Shown in pieces: positions 51,180 through 60,209 of a DNA stretch of 64,000 nucleotides (positions are counted from its first letter, which is position 1; each line of letters begins with the position of its first letter). The notes beneath the pieces are model-generated. The model searched no databases, was not told the DNA's origin, and worked only from the letters and a program-made list of their open reading frames with translations. The position numbers and the translations under genes are program-made. The stretch is from an uncultured Collinsella sp. (GTDB lineage Bacteria > Actinomycetota > Coriobacteriia > Coriobacteriales > Coriobacteriaceae). Where the stretch lies: NCBI GenBank assembly GCA_959606065.1, contig CAUHHV010000001.1, forward strand, positions 62,001-126,000, written 5' to 3'.

Positions 51180-52829
51180 ATGGCATTTGAAGCACGTCAG
51201 AGTACGGTTGGAAAGCTGCTTAATGACTCAATCTATAGAATCCCTCGCAATCAGCGCGCTTACGTGTGGGATGAGCATAACTGGAAAGATCTATTCGAAG
51301 ACATCAAGCTTGTGACAGAGGAAGTTGCTACGTCGCATTTCATCGGTTCGATAGTGCTGATGGAGGAAGAAGAAGAAGACAGCCTCGGGGTTTTTACAAT
51401 AATTGATGGTCAACAAAGAGTTATTACCCTAACGCTCTTGCTGTCTAGCCTCATGTTCGCTTTCAAGAAAAGGAATATGATTAACCACGCTAATGGCACA
51501 AAAAAATATCTAGTGGCGATAGATACTAAGGATGTTGAGCACGCGATCGTCGCTCCGGAGAATCATTTATCATTAACGAGGATCGTCGAAGGAGTAATTG
51601 CTATCTCTCCTGAAGATGCGGCTGCCATGTCTGCTGTGGCTTTCTCGAAGAGCAAACGCGCGTCCGGATCAAAAGACGAACTGATCGTTAAAGCCTTCCA
51701 ATATTTCAGTGCAAGTTTCGCCAAGATGAAGGATGAGGAGTTGCTGGCCTTCAGGGATGCGGTCATTTCTGTCGCATATGTAAACATCAAATCATCGTCT
51801 GAGGAAGATTCGTACACAATATTCGAAATATTGAATGCGCGAGGTATCGAGCTTGAGGACCATGAGCTTCTGAAGAACTATATTATGCGCTATATCCATC
51901 CTATAGAAAAGCGCGATGATGCAAAACAGGTATGGTCGGAAATTGAAGCAACAGTCGGCTCGAACATGAAAGCTTTTTTGCGTCACTACGCAATTCAAAA
52001 ATATCGCCTAGGTCAAGGCGACAAGGATGGAGCATATAAGAAAATAAGGGATTTTACGGATCCAAAGAAGGCTGCTGATCTTCTCTATGATTTAAGGCTA
52101 AAAGCCGGATATTATGCAGAGATTGTCGAGCCAACCAGCGATGACAGAAATGCGGAAATCTTGAGTTTCTTAAGAACACACAATGTCCGCGTCTTCAGGC
52201 CGCTTCTTATGAGTTTAATGCACGCTCGCGAAATAGAGCAGCTAACGAGCGAGCAGTATGATGATGCGATTGGATTTATTTACCGGTTCTATATTTGCTA
52301 TAAGATAATCGGGGGAATGGAGTCGAACCACCTATCGGATTCGATCGTGAAACACTCATACGCAATCGAGTTGAACTGCACCCAGCAAGTGTTAGATGAG
52401 TGGAAAAATAGTTTTAACGAAAAACTGCCTTCAGAAGAAACATTTCGAATTAATCTCCTTTCGCTTGGATGGTCCCATTCGTGGCCGTTGTATAGCGAAA
52501 CAAAGTTGAAGGATCGCTGCAAGTTGGTCCTTGCCTTGCTCGAGGAGCTTAAGTCTGGTGTTAGGGTTTCTGAGGCATTCACAATAGAGCACATTCTTCC
52601 GGATTCGCAGGCTCAGGAAAACTCGATTATTGGGAACTTGCTCATGCTAGAAGAGCGACTTAACGCGAAATGTAAAGACAAATCGCTTAAGGAAAAGCTG
52701 CCCATATACGCTGAATCGCGTTATGCCACTACAAGAGCTTTTGCTAAACGCTATGCGAATGGTTGTTTTGACGTTAAGAAGCGCGTTGATTTTATCGCGA
52801 AAGATTTGTTTGAAATGGTCATCCACTAG
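51180..52829 (+). CDS. DUF262/DUF1524 protein, GmrSD-like type IV restriction candidate
   Basis: The 549-residue protein has the DUF262 (ParB-like NTPase) signature: IPRNQRAYVWDEHNW at residues 21-35 and FTIIDGQQRVITLTLL around 72-87, whose DGQQR is the catalytic-type motif. Later come FEILNARGIELEDHELLKNY and, at residues 469-490, IEHILPDSQAQENSIIGNLL, an HNH-like DUF1524 nuclease motif. The two together resemble fused GmrS-GmrD enzymes that cut modified phage DNA. The ATG at 51180 has AAGGCAAGGG upstream. Its AT-rich composition contrasts with the next gene. Substrate and activity are unproven. Confidence 0.83.
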   Translation: MAFEARQSTVGKLLNDSIYRIPRNQRAYVWDEHNWKDLFEDIKLVTEEVATSHFIGSIVLMEEEEEDSLGVFTIIDGQQRVITLTLLLSSLMFAFKKRNMINHANGTKKYLVAIDTKDVEHAIVAPENHLSLTRIVEGVIAISPEDAAAMSAVAFSKSKRASGSKDELIVKAFQYFSASFAKMKDEELLAFRDAVISVAYVNIKSSSEEDSYTIFEILNARGIELEDHELLKNYIMRYIHPIEKRDDAKQVWSEIEATVGSNMKAFLRHYAIQKYRLGQGDKDGAYKKIRDFTDPKKAADLLYDLRLKAGYYAEIVEPTSDDRNAEILSFLRTHNVRVFRPLLMSLMHAREIEQLTSEQYDDAIGFIYRFYICYKIIGGMESNHLSDSIVKHSYAIELNCTQQVLDEWKNSFNEKLPSEETFRINLLSLGWSHSWPLYSETKLKDRCKLVLALLEELKSGVRVSEAFTIEHILPDSQAQENSIIGNLLMLEERLNAKCKDKSLKEKLPIYAESRYATTRAFAKRYANGCFDVKKRVDFIAKDLFEMVIH

Positions 52830-52830
52830 C

Positions 52831-52935
52831 TTGCACCGCGCGGCCGCGGCGCTTGAGCTCGTCAAGAAGTGCATCGACCCGGCGATAAGGCGGCAGGCCG
52901 AAGGGTTCGAATGGGATCCGAAAGCGCTGGAGTAG
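52831..52935 (+). pseudogene. C-terminal remnant of an unidentified GC-rich gene
   Basis: Directly after the AT-rich DUF262 gene, 34 codons of GC-rich coding-like sequence (AAAALELVKKCIDPA and EGFEWDPKALE, ending TAG) appear with no start. The base composition matches the downstream NTPase gene, not the upstream one. It looks like the 3' end of a gene whose front was replaced when the DUF262 gene arrived. The family is not recognised. Confidence 0.4.
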
Positions 52936-52997
52936 GCTCTCGCGTGGCCATAGGAAAGGTAAGGGTGGAAACCGATGGCGGACAAGGAGCGACCAAG

Positions 52998-54833
52998 GTG
53001 AACGAGGATGACATCATCGGCGTCGTGAGGGAGTACCTCGAGGACAAGGAGAACTCGTACGCCCTCATGCTTACCGGGGAATGGGGATGCGGGAAAACCT
53101 ACTTTGTCGAGCACGCACTGACCGAGAAGCTGGAGGAGGATGAGAGCCGGCATCCCGTCGTGGTGGCGTCCGCCTACGGCGCCAAGGACTTAGCGGAGCT
53201 CTGCGGGGCGATTGAGTCTGGTTTCATCTCGAAATACGCCATAGGGTGCGCGGCCGGCGGGGAGAGGGGCAGGTGGGATTCACTCGTCGGGTTCGCCAAG
53301 GACACGGGAATATCGTTCCTCGGGAAAAAGATCAGGGAGCTGGAGAAGAAGGCGGGCGTCGATCTCAAGATGGCGCCGCTGAATGCCGTGAACCTCATCA
53401 TCGGCCCCGAGACCCTCCTCGTCATAGACGACGTGGAGAGGTGCGACATGGGCATTCGCGAGCTGCTCGGGGCGGTCGACCACCTCGTCGTCGGCTGCAG
53501 GAAGAAGGTCCTCCTCGTCTGCAACGAGGATGAGTGGAGGAAAGGGCTAGGACCGAAGGGGGAGAAGGGGACGACCAGGGAGTACGAGAGCCTCATCGAG
53601 AAGACCGTCTGGCGGAAGTGCCGGTTCAGGCCCTCGGTCGGCTCGGTTGTGGAACGCGTTCTGGGAGGCGTGCTGGGCGGCATCTACCCAGGCGCGCTCG
53701 AGGACGCCGTTTCGGCGATTGAAGGAAGCGAATCGCCGAACTTGCGATCCCTCAGCAAGATGCGCCCCGTGCTGGTCGGGATGAAGGAATCCGGGTTCTT
53801 CGCTGAACCCACCGACCCGGAGTCTGCCAGGGCAGTTTTCAAAGAGGCTTTCGGCTTTGCAGCGGGGGCGGCGAAGGGGATGCGCATCGGGCCTCCGTCA
53901 AGCCGGGAGGATTCCATCCTTAGGGGTGGCATTTTCGAGTCGCGCCGGCTCAAATACGCCGCTCTGGACTTCATCCCCCGCTTTTTCGAGAGGTGTGAGG
54001 GGGTCGATTCCAAGCATGTTCGTTCCTGCCTGGAAGATTACCTTGCGACCTTTCATCCCGACGGGCCGGCCGCGCGGAAAGCTATTGAATGTATCGACGG
54101 CATCAGACACGCCACTTTCCGCGATGCCGATGTCCCTGGCATGGTGGAGACTATAGTCGCCGGGATTGTCCCCGGGGACGGGAGCCGCGGCTTGTCGTTC
54201 GACGTCTATCCCGACGTCCTGCGTGCCGTCAAAGGCATTGCGGGGGAATTTGCTGACGCCTTTCCCGAAGGGGTCGCGCCGCTCGTCAAGGCGATGGAAT
54301 CCTCCATTGGACGGGATCCCGAGTCTGCAGTGAGGTCAATCGGAAAGAATCGAGTCGAATGGCAGGAGATCCCTTTCGACTCGAGCGAAGCGCATGAGAT
54401 TCCGGCTTTGGAGGAGGTCGACAGGCTGAGGGAGCTCGCCTTGACGACGCTACGCGAACGGGAGTCGGAGTCTCTTGGCAACGTCCTGAAAAACGCCCCC
54501 GACCAATTCGCGACGAAGCTCTATCTGGCTTTCTCGAAATCAGATGACTGGTCGGAACCCATCCTGTCGCTCATTTCCCTCGACACTTCCCTCCTCGCGA
54601 GGGCGATGGAGAAGATGCCTCCCGAAGATATTCGGCTTGTGCACAGTGTCCTTTTTCCGGGCGACCACATGAGGTCGTGCACGGCCTCGCTCGAGGGCGA
54701 GGACAGGAAGGCCCTCGTAGCTTGGGCCAAGAGGCTCGGATCGGAGATCGGCAAGGTCGAGACCATGGAGTATTACCAAAGGATCTATTTCGACGCCATA
54801 TCCAAGAGTCTCGAATGTCTTGCCGATATCTAG
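52998..54833 (+). CDS. KAP-type P-loop NTPase, probable defence protein
   Basis: The 611-residue protein has Walker A GEWGCGKT at residues 27-34, the GxWGxGKT form typical of KAP NTPases, and Walker B TLLVIDDVERCD at about 139-150. No membrane helix is evident between the motifs, unlike many KAP proteins. The C-terminal 350 residues are helical and unrecognised. The start is taken as GTG 52998, with AAGGAG 8 bases upstream. A 9-codon mini-frame (ATG 52975 to TGA 53001) ends across this GTG as GTGA, so coupling is possible. Upstream in-frame GTGs at 52944 and 52869 are alternatives. GC content is high. Function is inferred from family and island context. Confidence 0.72.
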   Translation: MNEDDIIGVVREYLEDKENSYALMLTGEWGCGKTYFVEHALTEKLEEDESRHPVVVASAYGAKDLAELCGAIESGFISKYAIGCAAGGERGRWDSLVGFAKDTGISFLGKKIRELEKKAGVDLKMAPLNAVNLIIGPETLLVIDDVERCDMGIRELLGAVDHLVVGCRKKVLLVCNEDEWRKGLGPKGEKGTTREYESLIEKTVWRKCRFRPSVGSVVERVLGGVLGGIYPGALEDAVSAIEGSESPNLRSLSKMRPVLVGMKESGFFAEPTDPESARAVFKEAFGFAAGAAKGMRIGPPSSREDSILRGGIFESRRLKYAALDFIPRFFERCEGVDSKHVRSCLEDYLATFHPDGPAARKAIECIDGIRHATFRDADVPGMVETIVAGIVPGDGSRGLSFDVYPDVLRAVKGIAGEFADAFPEGVAPLVKAMESSIGRDPESAVRSIGKNRVEWQEIPFDSSEAHEIPALEEVDRLRELALTTLRERESESLGNVLKNAPDQFATKLYLAFSKSDDWSEPILSLISLDTSLLARAMEKMPPEDIRLVHSVLFPGDHMRSCTASLEGEDRKALVAWAKRLGSEIGKVETMEYYQRIYFDAISKSLECLADI

Positions 54834-55158
54834 GATCCGCAGCTTTTGCCAAGTTGAAACGTGGCTTAGGATTTGCAGAAGATCTTCTAATGGCAGTCTT
54901 ACGACAAGGACGAGGATGCCCTAATGCCTTGCCCAGGCTCCATCCAGCTCCGCCGCGCAGCTCTCGAACACGCACCTAACGGCGGCCATTTCCGACGGGG
55001 TCACGCGCCCTCCGCTCGCCTTATCCGAGGGCCTATGCGGCGGGGCTTGACTTCGAGGGCGTCGTCGACTCGTCCCTCGAGCTTGTAAGGCTTGCTGAGG
55101 TAGGCGGACTAGAGTAAGAAAAGAGAAATCAAAAGGCGAATTTATCGCGAGGAGCAAA
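54834..55158. other. 325-bp spacer with remnants of lost genes
   Basis: No intact gene. Two coding-like fragments lie on opposite strands. A minus-strand tail ends SEMAAVRCVFESCAAELDG near 54925-54990, and a plus-strand tail is LDFEGVVDSSLELVRLAEVG ending TAA near 55111-55118. Both are GC-rich and lack starts. The AT-rich 40 bases before 55159 with GCGAGGAGC give the next gene its promoter-like region and ribosome site. Confidence 0.4.
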
Positions 55159-58100
55159 ATGTCCCAAATAAATCAGATCCAAGAAGAGCTAAGGCAGATC
55201 GAAGGCGGGCGTTTTCAAACACTAGCAAATCAGTATCTATATAGGAGATATTCGCTTAACAACATCATTGAATTAGGATCCCAATGCGGCACGGATAAAA
55301 CCACGACCGGAGTGCCAGACATGTACTCCGTAGGAGAGAATGGACACTACCTCTTCGCGGCATACACAACCTCTAATTCCGACATCCGCAATAAGCTGCT
55401 AAATGATGCTAAAGACTGCCTCGACAGGAGCAAAACCGGAATCAATCCGCAACTCATAGATCGAATCATCCTGTGCCACACATACTTTCGCCTTTCACCT
55501 CTGGTACTCGAGGAGGTCCGTGCCATCGATCCACGGATAGAAATAATCGGGCCAGAGACAATTGCGAGCGACCTTGATGGAAAATACCCTGCGCTAGCGC
55601 ATACGGTATTGGGCGTTCCACTCGGAAAGGGATCATTCATCGCCCCAGACCGCTTCATCGAGCGAAGCCTGAACGACCGTTTCTCAACCGACCTGTCGAA
55701 GCTCCTCATGCACAGGGATTCCGAGTTTTCAGTCATCGTCGAATCGATAGAGCAAAACAAGGCAGTGGTGATTCAGGGGCAGTCTGGATCGGGGAAAACC
55801 AAGATCGCCCTCGACGCATGCCTCTCATTCAGCAAACGGCATCACTGGGATCTTCTTATCTTGGACTCTAGGTATTCATCGCATCTCGACGATGATATCG
55901 AGCTGATTTTGTCGGAGTCGGAAAACATTATCCTTCTAGTCGATGATGCAAACGGCAACCTGTCACTTGAGCACTTGCTGGGAATCTGTTTGGAAAACAA
56001 AAAGCTAAAGATTGTCCTCACCTGCAGGAAGATGCACCGAAGCGAGTTGACCGCAAAAATCGGCAGTTATCTAAATTTCAGAGAAATAGAGCTGGAGCCT
56101 CTAACCGCGGAAAATATAGAAGCGATACTCGAGACCGAATACAACATAAAAAACATAGCACTGAGGGAGAGAGTATCGGCAATCGCAAACGGAAACCTGC
56201 GCTTGGCTATCATGGCAGCAAGCCCCATAGCAGACGGCAATTTCGAAGCCATCCAAGAGCCATACGATCTTCTGAACATCTATATGAATTCCGCCTTAGC
56301 TGGGTACTCCAGCAGAGAGCAACGTCTCGCAGAGATCCTTGCAATCTACGACTGCTGCGATCTTATTGAAGGAGACCCTTGTTATGAGGATCTCTTGGGC
56401 TTGGGGTACGACGACGCCGAGATTCGGGATTTTGCATCCAGATTGAACGACCAGGAAATCGTCACGATCCTTACCTCAGCCGGTGGCGTGCTAGCCATAA
56501 GGATGGAAGAGCAGAATCTTCGCGACTTCTTGATATGCCGCCACTTCGCAAAAGAAGGGAACGGCAGTTTTGCAGATTTCATTCTGCATACCGCAGAAAT
56601 GCCGAACGCGCCGTATCTCAAAGCCGCCAAGTCAATGGCTGAAGTATGCGGAAGTGCGAGCGTGTATGACTATCTTCGAAGGGAATGCGAGAAAGCTTGG
56701 GATGAAATAAAGAATCGGGATGAGCGAATTGCCGATCAGTTCATAATCACATTCAATCAACTCCTCCCCGTACAGGCGCTCGCCTTTGCCTCAAACCGCA
56801 TCGAAAGTGCTGCTTGCGCTGACGTATCGGAAGAAATTCTCGGCATGAATTCGACATCGGACGGATCTATGCCCCTGCATATTTCCGTATCCCTGATGAA
56901 CTCGAGCGAGTATTCGCAAACAGCCTCCGAGTTGTTCGTGAAGTGTGTAGAAAGAGGCACAGAGCGGGCGGCCGAGTACAACTGGGCATGCGGGCAAGAC
57001 GGCGCTTTCGCTTACGATTTCGATCGTACGGGATTCGATTTGGAAAACAGCAAACTCGATGCCCTCGCTCAAAAATATCAACAATCGCATTCCCGCAATG
57101 TTGCAGCATGTCTGATCGTCTTGACGAGTTCATACCTCTCTTCAAGGGTCCAGCGCGTTCGGCAAAACGGCATAACGTACACATACAACACCCTGATCTT
57201 TAATTTCACATCAGAGCTGGCCGAGCTCCACGCCCATTGCTTCCGGGCGCTCTCCGTTCTAGTCGAAACCGAATTCAGCAGGCAAGTTAGATCCACCTTT
57301 CGGCAGCACTTCTCGTTCTATGGCAAAGAACCTGAAGCGGAGCATGCAGAAAACATGCATTCGGTGCTCTCGATGATCGAAGATCTATTCCCCAAATATA
57401 TAAGCGAAGACTCGACAATCGATCTCTCATGCAGCTTAAGCATCAACCAGATTTACGAAACATGCGCGCAGAATCCCCCTCTGAGCCTCGATGGGTTCCG
57501 CCAGAGCACATTCGACGCACTTGGCCTGGAGAACTCCGAGTCTCTCGTAGAGAAAGAACCGAGGATATCCGCGGAAGAGTTACCGCTAGAACGACTGACC
57601 GAAGCCCTGGGAAAGCTAGCCGAAGATTATGAGATTTCCGATAAAGAGTGGGAGTCGGGCAGGGCTATCGGAAAAGTCCTTCTGGAAATCGCCAAAAGGA
57701 CCCCAGATACTGCCTCAAGCATAATCGCACGCAATATCGCTTCGTCGCCCTCGACGATCCCCGTCCCGTACGAAGCACTTGACCATCTTGCTGAAACCAT
57801 CGGCAGGAAGGTCCTTAGAAACGAGCTGGGCGCGGTGATCGACGTGAGTGACCATCCGGCCCTGTTTGACTATCTTGATTTGCTAGCAATAAAGAACGGG
57901 CCCGACAAGGAGGAGCTCGACGAGATCCTCGCAAGACTCGATGACGGCAGAACGCATCTCTGCTTGGAAGATTTGGAGATAGTCGAGCCAAAGCATCCTG
58001 GCTATATCCTCAAATATGCTTCTAGGTTTTCCGAACGCACTCACAATGATGGGGTTTGGCGGTTTTTCGGCAACTGCGGAGACGAAAAGCGCGTCTCCGC

Positions 58101-58815
58101 TCTAGATTCGTACTTCGGATCCAATCCCTTACCGGCTATCAACCTGTATTTTCTCGCACTTGAAGGACGCCCTTCTTTCGACTATAACCTCGCTTTCCTA
58201 CGCTGCCTTTTACGCCTTGACAGTTCAATGATTGACCGTTTTTTGGAATACGCTGCCAGCCTCGACTACCGACAAAGGCACGATCTCCTGCGAAGAATCA
58301 GCTCGTTTTGGACCGTCCAGGACAATCGTGCTTGGAATCTGCTGAAAGCATTGATCGATGAAGTGCTGAGCGAACCACTCGGTAGGTTTGAAATAGCCGC
58401 TTTGTTTCCCGTTCGTGACGCAAATGCGCTCTCGAGCGATATTTTTTGGGAGCGCCTGGAATATATCATCCGCGAAAGGATCGCCGACGCAAATAGTCTC
58501 GATAGAATTAGCTGGGCCTTGTCCGATTGCAATGACGAGGCGAGGGTCAGGGCTATCACCCTCATTCTGTCGCTCGATAAAGACGGGATATCGATCAACG
58601 ATTTGGATCTCCGTCGATCTTCAATGAGCGGGTCTCCAGAAAAAGGCTTTATTCCAGCAAAGCTCAAGGAGATTGAGGCGATTGAATCGATTGCTGCTCA
58701 GCTGCCCGCAGGTGTTGAATATTTAAAACACAGAGAATGGCTGTTAAAAGTGAGGTCTTCAATTGAAAGAGACATCGAAGACGAAAAGTGGAGGCTATTC
58801 CACGGCAGGCAGTAA
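55159..58815 (+). CDS. Large STAND-like NTPase with degenerate nuclease-like N-terminus
   Basis: The 1218-residue protein has three parts. Residues 1-140 look like a Mrr/PD-(D/E)XK-type fold: FQTLANQYLYRRY, then VPDMY with Asp54 and YLFAAYTT at 64-71, where an E-x-K/Q is expected but AAY stands. Residues 185-400 are a P-loop NTPase with Walker A GQSGSGKT (207-214), Walker B IILLVDDAN (257-265), LTCRK as sensor and helical STAND-type subdomains. Residues 400-1218 are helical and probably repeat-like, the expected sensor half. This is the layout of antiviral STAND (Avs/nSTAND) proteins, which detect phage proteins. The ATG at 55159 follows GCGAGGAGC. Effector loss or change is inference. Confidence 0.68.
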   Translation: MSQINQIQEELRQIEGGRFQTLANQYLYRRYSLNNIIELGSQCGTDKTTTGVPDMYSVGENGHYLFAAYTTSNSDIRNKLLNDAKDCLDRSKTGINPQLIDRIILCHTYFRLSPLVLEEVRAIDPRIEIIGPETIASDLDGKYPALAHTVLGVPLGKGSFIAPDRFIERSLNDRFSTDLSKLLMHRDSEFSVIVESIEQNKAVVIQGQSGSGKTKIALDACLSFSKRHHWDLLILDSRYSSHLDDDIELILSESENIILLVDDANGNLSLEHLLGICLENKKLKIVLTCRKMHRSELTAKIGSYLNFREIELEPLTAENIEAILETEYNIKNIALRERVSAIANGNLRLAIMAASPIADGNFEAIQEPYDLLNIYMNSALAGYSSREQRLAEILAIYDCCDLIEGDPCYEDLLGLGYDDAEIRDFASRLNDQEIVTILTSAGGVLAIRMEEQNLRDFLICRHFAKEGNGSFADFILHTAEMPNAPYLKAAKSMAEVCGSASVYDYLRRECEKAWDEIKNRDERIADQFIITFNQLLPVQALAFASNRIESAACADVSEEILGMNSTSDGSMPLHISVSLMNSSEYSQTASELFVKCVERGTERAAEYNWACGQDGAFAYDFDRTGFDLENSKLDALAQKYQQSHSRNVAACLIVLTSSYLSSRVQRVRQNGITYTYNTLIFNFTSELAELHAHCFRALSVLVETEFSRQVRSTFRQHFSFYGKEPEAEHAENMHSVLSMIEDLFPKYISEDSTIDLSCSLSINQIYETCAQNPPLSLDGFRQSTFDALGLENSESLVEKEPRISAEELPLERLTEALGKLAEDYEISDKEWESGRAIGKVLLEIAKRTPDTASSIIARNIASSPSTIPVPYEALDHLAETIGRKVLRNELGAVIDVSDHPALFDYLDLLAIKNGPDKEELDEILARLDDGRTHLCLEDLEIVEPKHPGYILKYASRFSERTHNDGVWRFFGNCGDEKRVSALDSYFGSNPLPAINLYFLALEGRPSFDYNLAFLRCLLRLDSSMIDRFLEYAASLDYRQRHDLLRRISSFWTVQDNRAWNLLKALIDEVLSEPLGRFEIAALFPVRDANALSSDIFWERLEYIIRERIADANSLDRISWALSDCNDEARVRAITLILSLDKDGISINDLDLRRSSMSGSPEKGFIPAKLKEIEAIESIAAQLPAGVEYLKHREWLLKVRSSIERDIEDEKWRLFHGRQ

Positions 58816-59318
58816 TCGACTATAACACCTAGAATTAGGAAAAGCCTCGGGGGCTCCTGCCTAGCCCTTCGACCTGCACTGCGTGCAGAAGACAGTCGAG
58901 GACGAACCATGGTGCAGCTCCATGAGCTCGAGCTGCATCGCCCTGATCAGGTCGTCGAGCTTGTTCAGCAGCCACTCGTCGGTGTTTGTGTCAACGGCCA
59001 GCTGAATACTGTTCAGTTTTACGCTACCACTGACAGCGAGGCCGAAGTGGCTCGTTGCCATTTCGAAGCCGCGCGCGCGGCGCGGAAGGGCGGCGTGGAC
59101 CCCGAGTCCACTGCCTGCAAGCTCGACAAGATGATTTGGTTGCTCTGCACAGGCGACTTCTACCGCGAAGGGGGTCTAAAGCTCTTTTCAACCAATGCAC
59201 TTGTTGAATCGAACCTGAGCACCTATTCGGGGGATGGCATTTAAATTGGAGCCACTTTCAGAAAAGCGGCGCTGCAAACGCATGCCAAAACTGGCAAATT
59301 ATTATGAAAGGTAATCTT
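58816..59318. other. 503-bp spacer with ambiguous short coding remnants
   Basis: On the minus strand 58861-59061 is a 66-codon frame with strong codon-position GC bias (TNTDEWLLNKLDDLIRAMQ, ending with a CTQC pair) but no clear ribosome site. On the plus strand about 59030-59180 reads coding-like (CKLDKMIWLLCTGDFYREGG) without a start. They overlap, so at most one is real in each part. They are most likely leftovers of displaced genes. Confidence 0.3.
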
Positions 59319-60023
59319 ATGGTAAACGCAGAGGAATCAACTAAGGCCGGTCTATCGCGCTTGCAAGACGACGCAAGGCCGACTATTTGCAGCGACTCTC
59401 TCGAACTTATTTCGAATATCGCAGAGGTTGGCCTGGACGAAATTCTCCAAAACGAGTTCTTGAAGGACATCCCCGTCATCTCAAGCCTAGTGAGCATCTA
59501 CAAAATCGGAAACAATATCCACAATGCGCATCTGCTGAAGAAGTATGCGTGTTTCCTCGATGAGTTCAACCGCGACTCTTTTGAAAATGGCTCATGGAAC
59601 AAGTACAAGCAATACTTTGAAGAGTCAAATAGGAAGCGCGATATTGAGTACCTGCTTATCCTGCTCGAAAGATACATTGAGGAGGACAAAGCGCGGCGAC
59701 TAGCAAAGATTTATGAGGCCTACCTAGATAAAGAAATTAGCTGGGACGATCTTCGTTTGTTTGCAGAGACTTTGGACAGATTTCTACCTGGAGACTACGA
59801 AATGCTTCGAGAAAAGGAAACTTTTCAGACGCTCAGAGGCAGAGATGCAGAAGTTCTTCTTCGATTAACCGGGCTGGGATTGCTGATTGAGGATATCCAT
59901 CGGCAGCAGTGGGACGTAGTAGATACGACGCTCATCTTCGACGATCCCGACGAAATTGAGAAAGAAGAAAGGGTTTATCGTAGGACCGAATTTGGAAACA
60001 GGATGGTATCTATACTTGGCTAG
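59319..60023 (+). CDS. Hypothetical helical protein of the accessory island
   Basis: The 234-residue product is not recognised. It is predicted all-helical and charged, with a moderately hydrophobic stretch at residues 45-65 (LKDIPVISSLVSIYKIGNNI) that could touch the membrane. Two amphipathic segments follow (LLILLERYIEEDKARRL and DEISWDD-type turns). The ATG at 59319 is preferred because GAAAGGT lies 6 bases before it; ATG 59304 overlaps this site. It converges on the gene at 60210-61538, with 186 non-coding bases between. Composition is AT-rich. A role in defence is suggested only by neighbours. Confidence 0.65.
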   Translation: MVNAEESTKAGLSRLQDDARPTICSDSLELISNIAEVGLDEILQNEFLKDIPVISSLVSIYKIGNNIHNAHLLKKYACFLDEFNRDSFENGSWNKYKQYFEESNRKRDIEYLLILLERYIEEDKARRLAKIYEAYLDKEISWDDLRLFAETLDRFLPGDYEMLREKETFQTLRGRDAEVLLRLTGLGLLIEDIHRQQWDVVDTTLIFDDPDEIEKEERVYRRTEFGNRMVSILG

Positions 60024-60209
60024 CTACTGCAGACAACAATCTGAGCGCGCTCTTGTCGTCTTGGTTAAACTGCTCGGATCTACCAGTGATTTTTACTGCA
60101 TTAGGCATTCGGAAAGGGAATCGGTTCTTCACGATTCGCATCCTTTCTAGTGCTGCCTTTATTTAATGATCGAGATATGCTCGGCGACTGCGGTGTTCTG
60201 CCCCTTAGG

